A stretch of DNA of 8,931 nucleotides, from assembly GCA_934418055.1 (NCBI GenBank), contig CAKRWX010000086.1:1-8931 (forward strand), given 5' to 3'. This document shows positions 7,147-8,931 of this stretch, one piece after another. A program made the translations under genes and the position numbers. The notes under the pieces are model-generated. The model saw only the letters and a program-made list of their open reading frames with translations. It searched no databases and was not told where the DNA came from. Source of the DNA: an uncultured Lachnospiraceae bacterium. GTDB taxonomy: Bacteria; Bacillota; Clostridia; Lachnospirales; Lachnospiraceae. Within the stretch, counting starts at the first letter, position 1; every line of letters begins with the position of its first letter.

Positions 7147-7204
7147 GATCGCGAAGCGACTGCGTTCATGAGCAAGTAGCGAAGCGGATTGCGAATGTCC
7201 GCTT
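7147..7204. repeat. GCGAAGCG direct repeats and small hairpins, last part of palindromic element
   Basis: Two related copies occur 28 nt apart: GCGAAGCGACTGCGTTCATG (7151-7170) and GCGAAGCGGATTGCGAATG (7179-7197). TCGC-GAA-GCGA (7149-7159) is a small hairpin, and AAGCGGA (7182-7188) pairs with TCCGCTT (7198-7204) around a 9-nt loop. The segment has no coding signal and separates the reductase from the response regulator. Confidence 0.65.
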
Positions 7205-7260
7205 TACAGAAAAATAGGACAGGAAATGCAAGAGTACAAAGGCTGAGGGAGGAAAATCAA

Positions 7261-8043
7261 TTGAAATTACGTGTAGCAGTATGTGATGACCAGCCTGAGG
7301 TACTGGAGAGCATGAAGACTATTTTGAAGGAAACGGGCCTGGTGAGTACGGTGGCCTGTTATGATAACATCCGGGAACTGCGGGAGGAGCTGCAGGAGGG
7401 GAAAATGGTGGATCTTCTGATGATGGATATCTGCCATGAACTGGACAGTCACATGGCGATCGTGGACCAAAAGAAAAATGGAATCGATTTCGCTTATGAA
7501 CTGAACCAGCAGTTCCCATTTCTGCAGATCATCTATATTACCGGCTATAATGACCGCTATTCCCAGGACATTTTCTTAAAACCGGTGCGTCTCGCGGGAT
7601 TTTTGACGAAACCGATCCAACAGGATTATGTGATAAAGCTGCTTTTATTAGTCCAGGAAAAACAGAAAGAGGATGAAAGCGAGAAACTGCTGGTTGAAGG
7701 AAAGGGCAGGCAGACATTTTTGTTGTGGGAAATTGTATACATAAAAAGCCGGGCTCATGTAACGGAAATCCATACATCCGATGGAAAGATGTATGAGTGC
7801 AGGGAAAAATTATCAGAACTGGAACAGCGGGTCAGTGAAAAATTCGTCCGGTGCCATCAAAGCTATCTGGTCAATATGCAGCATGTGGAGTGTATGGATA
7901 AGGAAGAAAGCCTCTATATGGGGAGACTGTTGAAAAGTGATATTTTCGTGCTGGATCAGCAGAAGCATGTGCCGATCAGTAAAAAGCGCTATGCACAGAC
8001 CAGGAAACGTTTTGAAGAATATCTGGGGAATGGAGAATTATGA
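7261..8043 (+). CDS. LytTR-family response regulator (AgrA/ComE-like)
   Basis: Two-component response regulator, 260 residues, predicted to bind DNA when phosphorylated. The receiver domain (about 2-130) has the acidic pair D9-D10 in AVCDD, phospho-acceptor D56 in LLMMDI, T94 in IYITG and K117 in FLTKP. The LytTR DNA-binding domain (about 150-255) includes IVYIKSRAHVTEIHT (158-172), FVRCHQSYLVNMQHV (195-209) and VPISKKRYAQTRKRF (237-251). The loop after D56 is about 10 residues longer than in typical receivers before the NGID segment (73-76), and the usual proline is missing. The start is TTG at 7261, with AGGGAGG 8 nt upstream; a longer reading from 7189 begins inside the repeat element and is rejected. 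It overlaps the next gene by ATGA. The signal and target genes are unknown. Confidence 0.93.
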   Translation: MKLRVAVCDDQPEVLESMKTILKETGLVSTVACYDNIRELREELQEGKMVDLLMMDICHELDSHMAIVDQKKNGIDFAYELNQQFPFLQIIYITGYNDRYSQDIFLKPVRLAGFLTKPIQQDYVIKLLLLVQEKQKEDESEKLLVEGKGRQTFLLWEIVYIKSRAHVTEIHTSDGKMYECREKLSELEQRVSEKFVRCHQSYLVNMQHVECMDKEESLYMGRLLKSDIFVLDQQKHVPISKKRYAQTRKRFEEYLGNGEL

Positions 8044-8828
8044 TCCTGTTATTATGTTATACCGTGTGCCAGATGACATTGCTGATCCTGAACCATGGAT
8101 ATTTCCTGGAATATCAGACTCCGTGGAATACCCAGGAACTGGTTGGGATTGGCGTCAGCCTTCTGGTGGAGGGATTTTTGGTGTGGAATGCCTATAAAAA
8201 TTATAGGGGCAAAGAGCATGAGCGGCAGATCGAAGAACTAAAATATGCCACCAAACTGGAACGGATCGAGCGGCACAGCCGTATGGCCCAGGAAGAAAAC
8301 CTGCGTCAGAAAACCATGGATTTTCAAAAGCAGATCAGGGAAGCAAGGCAGTCTATCCGGGAGCAGAAGGAGATCGAAAGGCAGGTACCCAAACATTATT
8401 GCGGAAATACGATCCTGAATGTTCTCCTGGAGGAAAAAGAAATTCAGTGCAGGAGACGAAAGATCAAACTGGAAATAGAGCCCATCTACGTATCAGAACT
8501 GCCAGGGATCAGCCGGATCCATTTGTGCAGTGTATTGTCGAATTTATTGGATAATGCCATAGAGGCGGTGTCCTGTCTGGAAGAGGATAGATGCTGGATC
8601 AAAGTTGCTATTTACCAGAAAACAAGGTATTTGGTTATTCGTGTGGAAAATCCGTGCTCCGAGAGTTACCTGAATCAGAAAAAAGGTCCATCCAGGGGAT
8701 ACGGCAGCAGAATTCTGAAAGAAATCGCTGGAATTTACGGGGGAAATGTATTGCAGCGTGTAAATCAGGAAAACGGCGGTGAGTATCTTGGAACTGTGAT
8801 TTTACGGACAGATATGGAGGAAGCGTGA
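8040..8828 (+). CDS. GHKL-type sensor kinase-like protein with degenerate histidine box
   Basis: Kinase-like partner of the preceding regulator, 262 residues. Two hydrophobic segments (about 1-17 and 34-50) suggest a small two-helix membrane anchor with almost no sensor domain. A charged coiled-coil stretch follows (about 58-118). Then comes a GHKL catalytic domain with the CGNTILNVLLEEK segment (121-133), N-box SNLLDNAIEAV (166-176), and glycine-rich RGYGSRILKEIAGIYGGN (219-236). Family members of the AgrC/HPK10 type carry HDxxNH about 42 residues before the GN segment. Here that position has RHSRMAQ (H79), so the histidine is kept but the rest is lost. It may be a weak kinase, a phosphatase or an ATP-binding partner. 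Its ATG overlaps the regulator stop (ATGA), implying coupled translation. Confidence 0.85.
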   Translation: MILLLCYTVCQMTLLILNHGYFLEYQTPWNTQELVGIGVSLLVEGFLVWNAYKNYRGKEHERQIEELKYATKLERIERHSRMAQEENLRQKTMDFQKQIREARQSIREQKEIERQVPKHYCGNTILNVLLEEKEIQCRRRKIKLEIEPIYVSELPGISRIHLCSVLSNLLDNAIEAVSCLEEDRCWIKVAIYQKTRYLVIRVENPCSESYLNQKKGPSRGYGSRILKEIAGIYGGNVLQRVNQENGGEYLGTVILRTDMEEA

Positions 8829-8829
8829 T

Positions 8830-8931
8830 ATGATAATATCAGTGATGATTCGCTATTTCTTTGGCACGATCACCTCGCTGTCCCTTGGTGTGCTATTTAT
8901 GAATGTCATGGAGCGCCGGTATCCCCTGTGG
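8830..8931 (+). CDS. membrane protein N-terminus, truncated by window end
   Basis: The ATG at 8830 lies one base after the kinase stop codon and 9 nt after GGAGG (8816-8820), so it is a credible start. The 34 visible codons stay open to the window edge. They encode a hydrophobic segment (about 8-26) followed by MERRYPLW, consistent with a first membrane helix. I do not recognise the protein. From context it could be a second, full-length membrane sensor kinase or a transporter/processing component of the signalling operon, but the visible part is too short to decide. Confidence 0.7.
   Translation, partial: MIISVMIRYFFGTITSLSLGVLFMNVMERRYPLW

Noticed and set aside
7189..7231. Promoter for the response regulator
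   Set aside because: TTGCGA and TTTACA can serve as -35 guesses but neither has a reasonable -10 at 16-18 nt.
7189..7260. Upstream extension of the response regulator from TTG 7189
   Set aside because: It begins inside the repeat element; the TTG at 7261 has an ideal AGGGAGG and starts right at the receiver domain.
7147..7260. Small AgrD-like peptide gene upstream of the regulator
   Set aside because: The ATGs here give only 3- and 6-codon frames, and no cysteine-containing autoinducer-like peptide was seen.

Overview
The window looks like a chromosomal segment from a spore-forming, low-to-mid GC Clostridia bacterium, most likely of the Lachnospiraceae type. This rests on the spore-specific genes gpr and spoIIP, AGGAGG-type ribosome binding sites, frequent GTG/TTG starts, the conserved rpsT / gpr-spoIIP-lepA-hemW block, and a LytTR regulator beside a GHKL-type kinase. 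The taxon is inferred from gene content and family knowledge, not from a search.

Left block (1-3008): rpsT (ribosomal protein S20) is read leftward from a near-consensus sigma-A promoter (TTGACA-17-TAGAAT) in the divergent gap. Its likely start is TTG at 271, not the GTG further upstream. Reading rightward are gpr, the spore germination protease that degrades small acid-soluble spore proteins, and spoIIP, the engulfment peptidoglycan hydrolase. SpoIIP carries a low-complexity linker made of four 7-residue repeats.

Middle block (3009-6152): lepA (elongation factor 4) has its own extended -10 promoter, with a 9-bp hairpin almost at the predicted transcript 5' end. hemW (radical-SAM heme chaperone) follows 2 nt after the lepA stop and is probably translationally coupled. 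This order is the classical Firmicutes one. In many relatives hrcA-grpE-dnaK follows hemW, but not here.

Right block (6153-8931): first comes a thioredoxin-reductase-like flavoprotein that keeps the FAD motif and redox CxxC but lacks the usual NADPH-binding signatures. This is the pattern of ferredoxin-linked thioredoxin reductases. Its 3' end runs into a roughly 150-nt cluster of palindromes and direct repeats (7055-7204), which encodes its anomalous last ~25 residues and holds its stop codon in a hairpin loop. Beyond the cluster lies a signalling module: a LytTR response regulator, a short GHKL kinase-like protein overlapping it by ATGA, and the start of a membrane protein cut by the window edge. 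The kinase keeps its ATP-binding boxes, but the usual HDxxNH phospho-acceptor motif is degenerate.

The most unusual points are the pyridine-nucleotide-motif-less reductase, the palindromic element at its 3' end, and the kinase-like protein with an altered histidine box. None is proof of a new system. No CRISPR array, transposase, tRNA or rRNA was seen.
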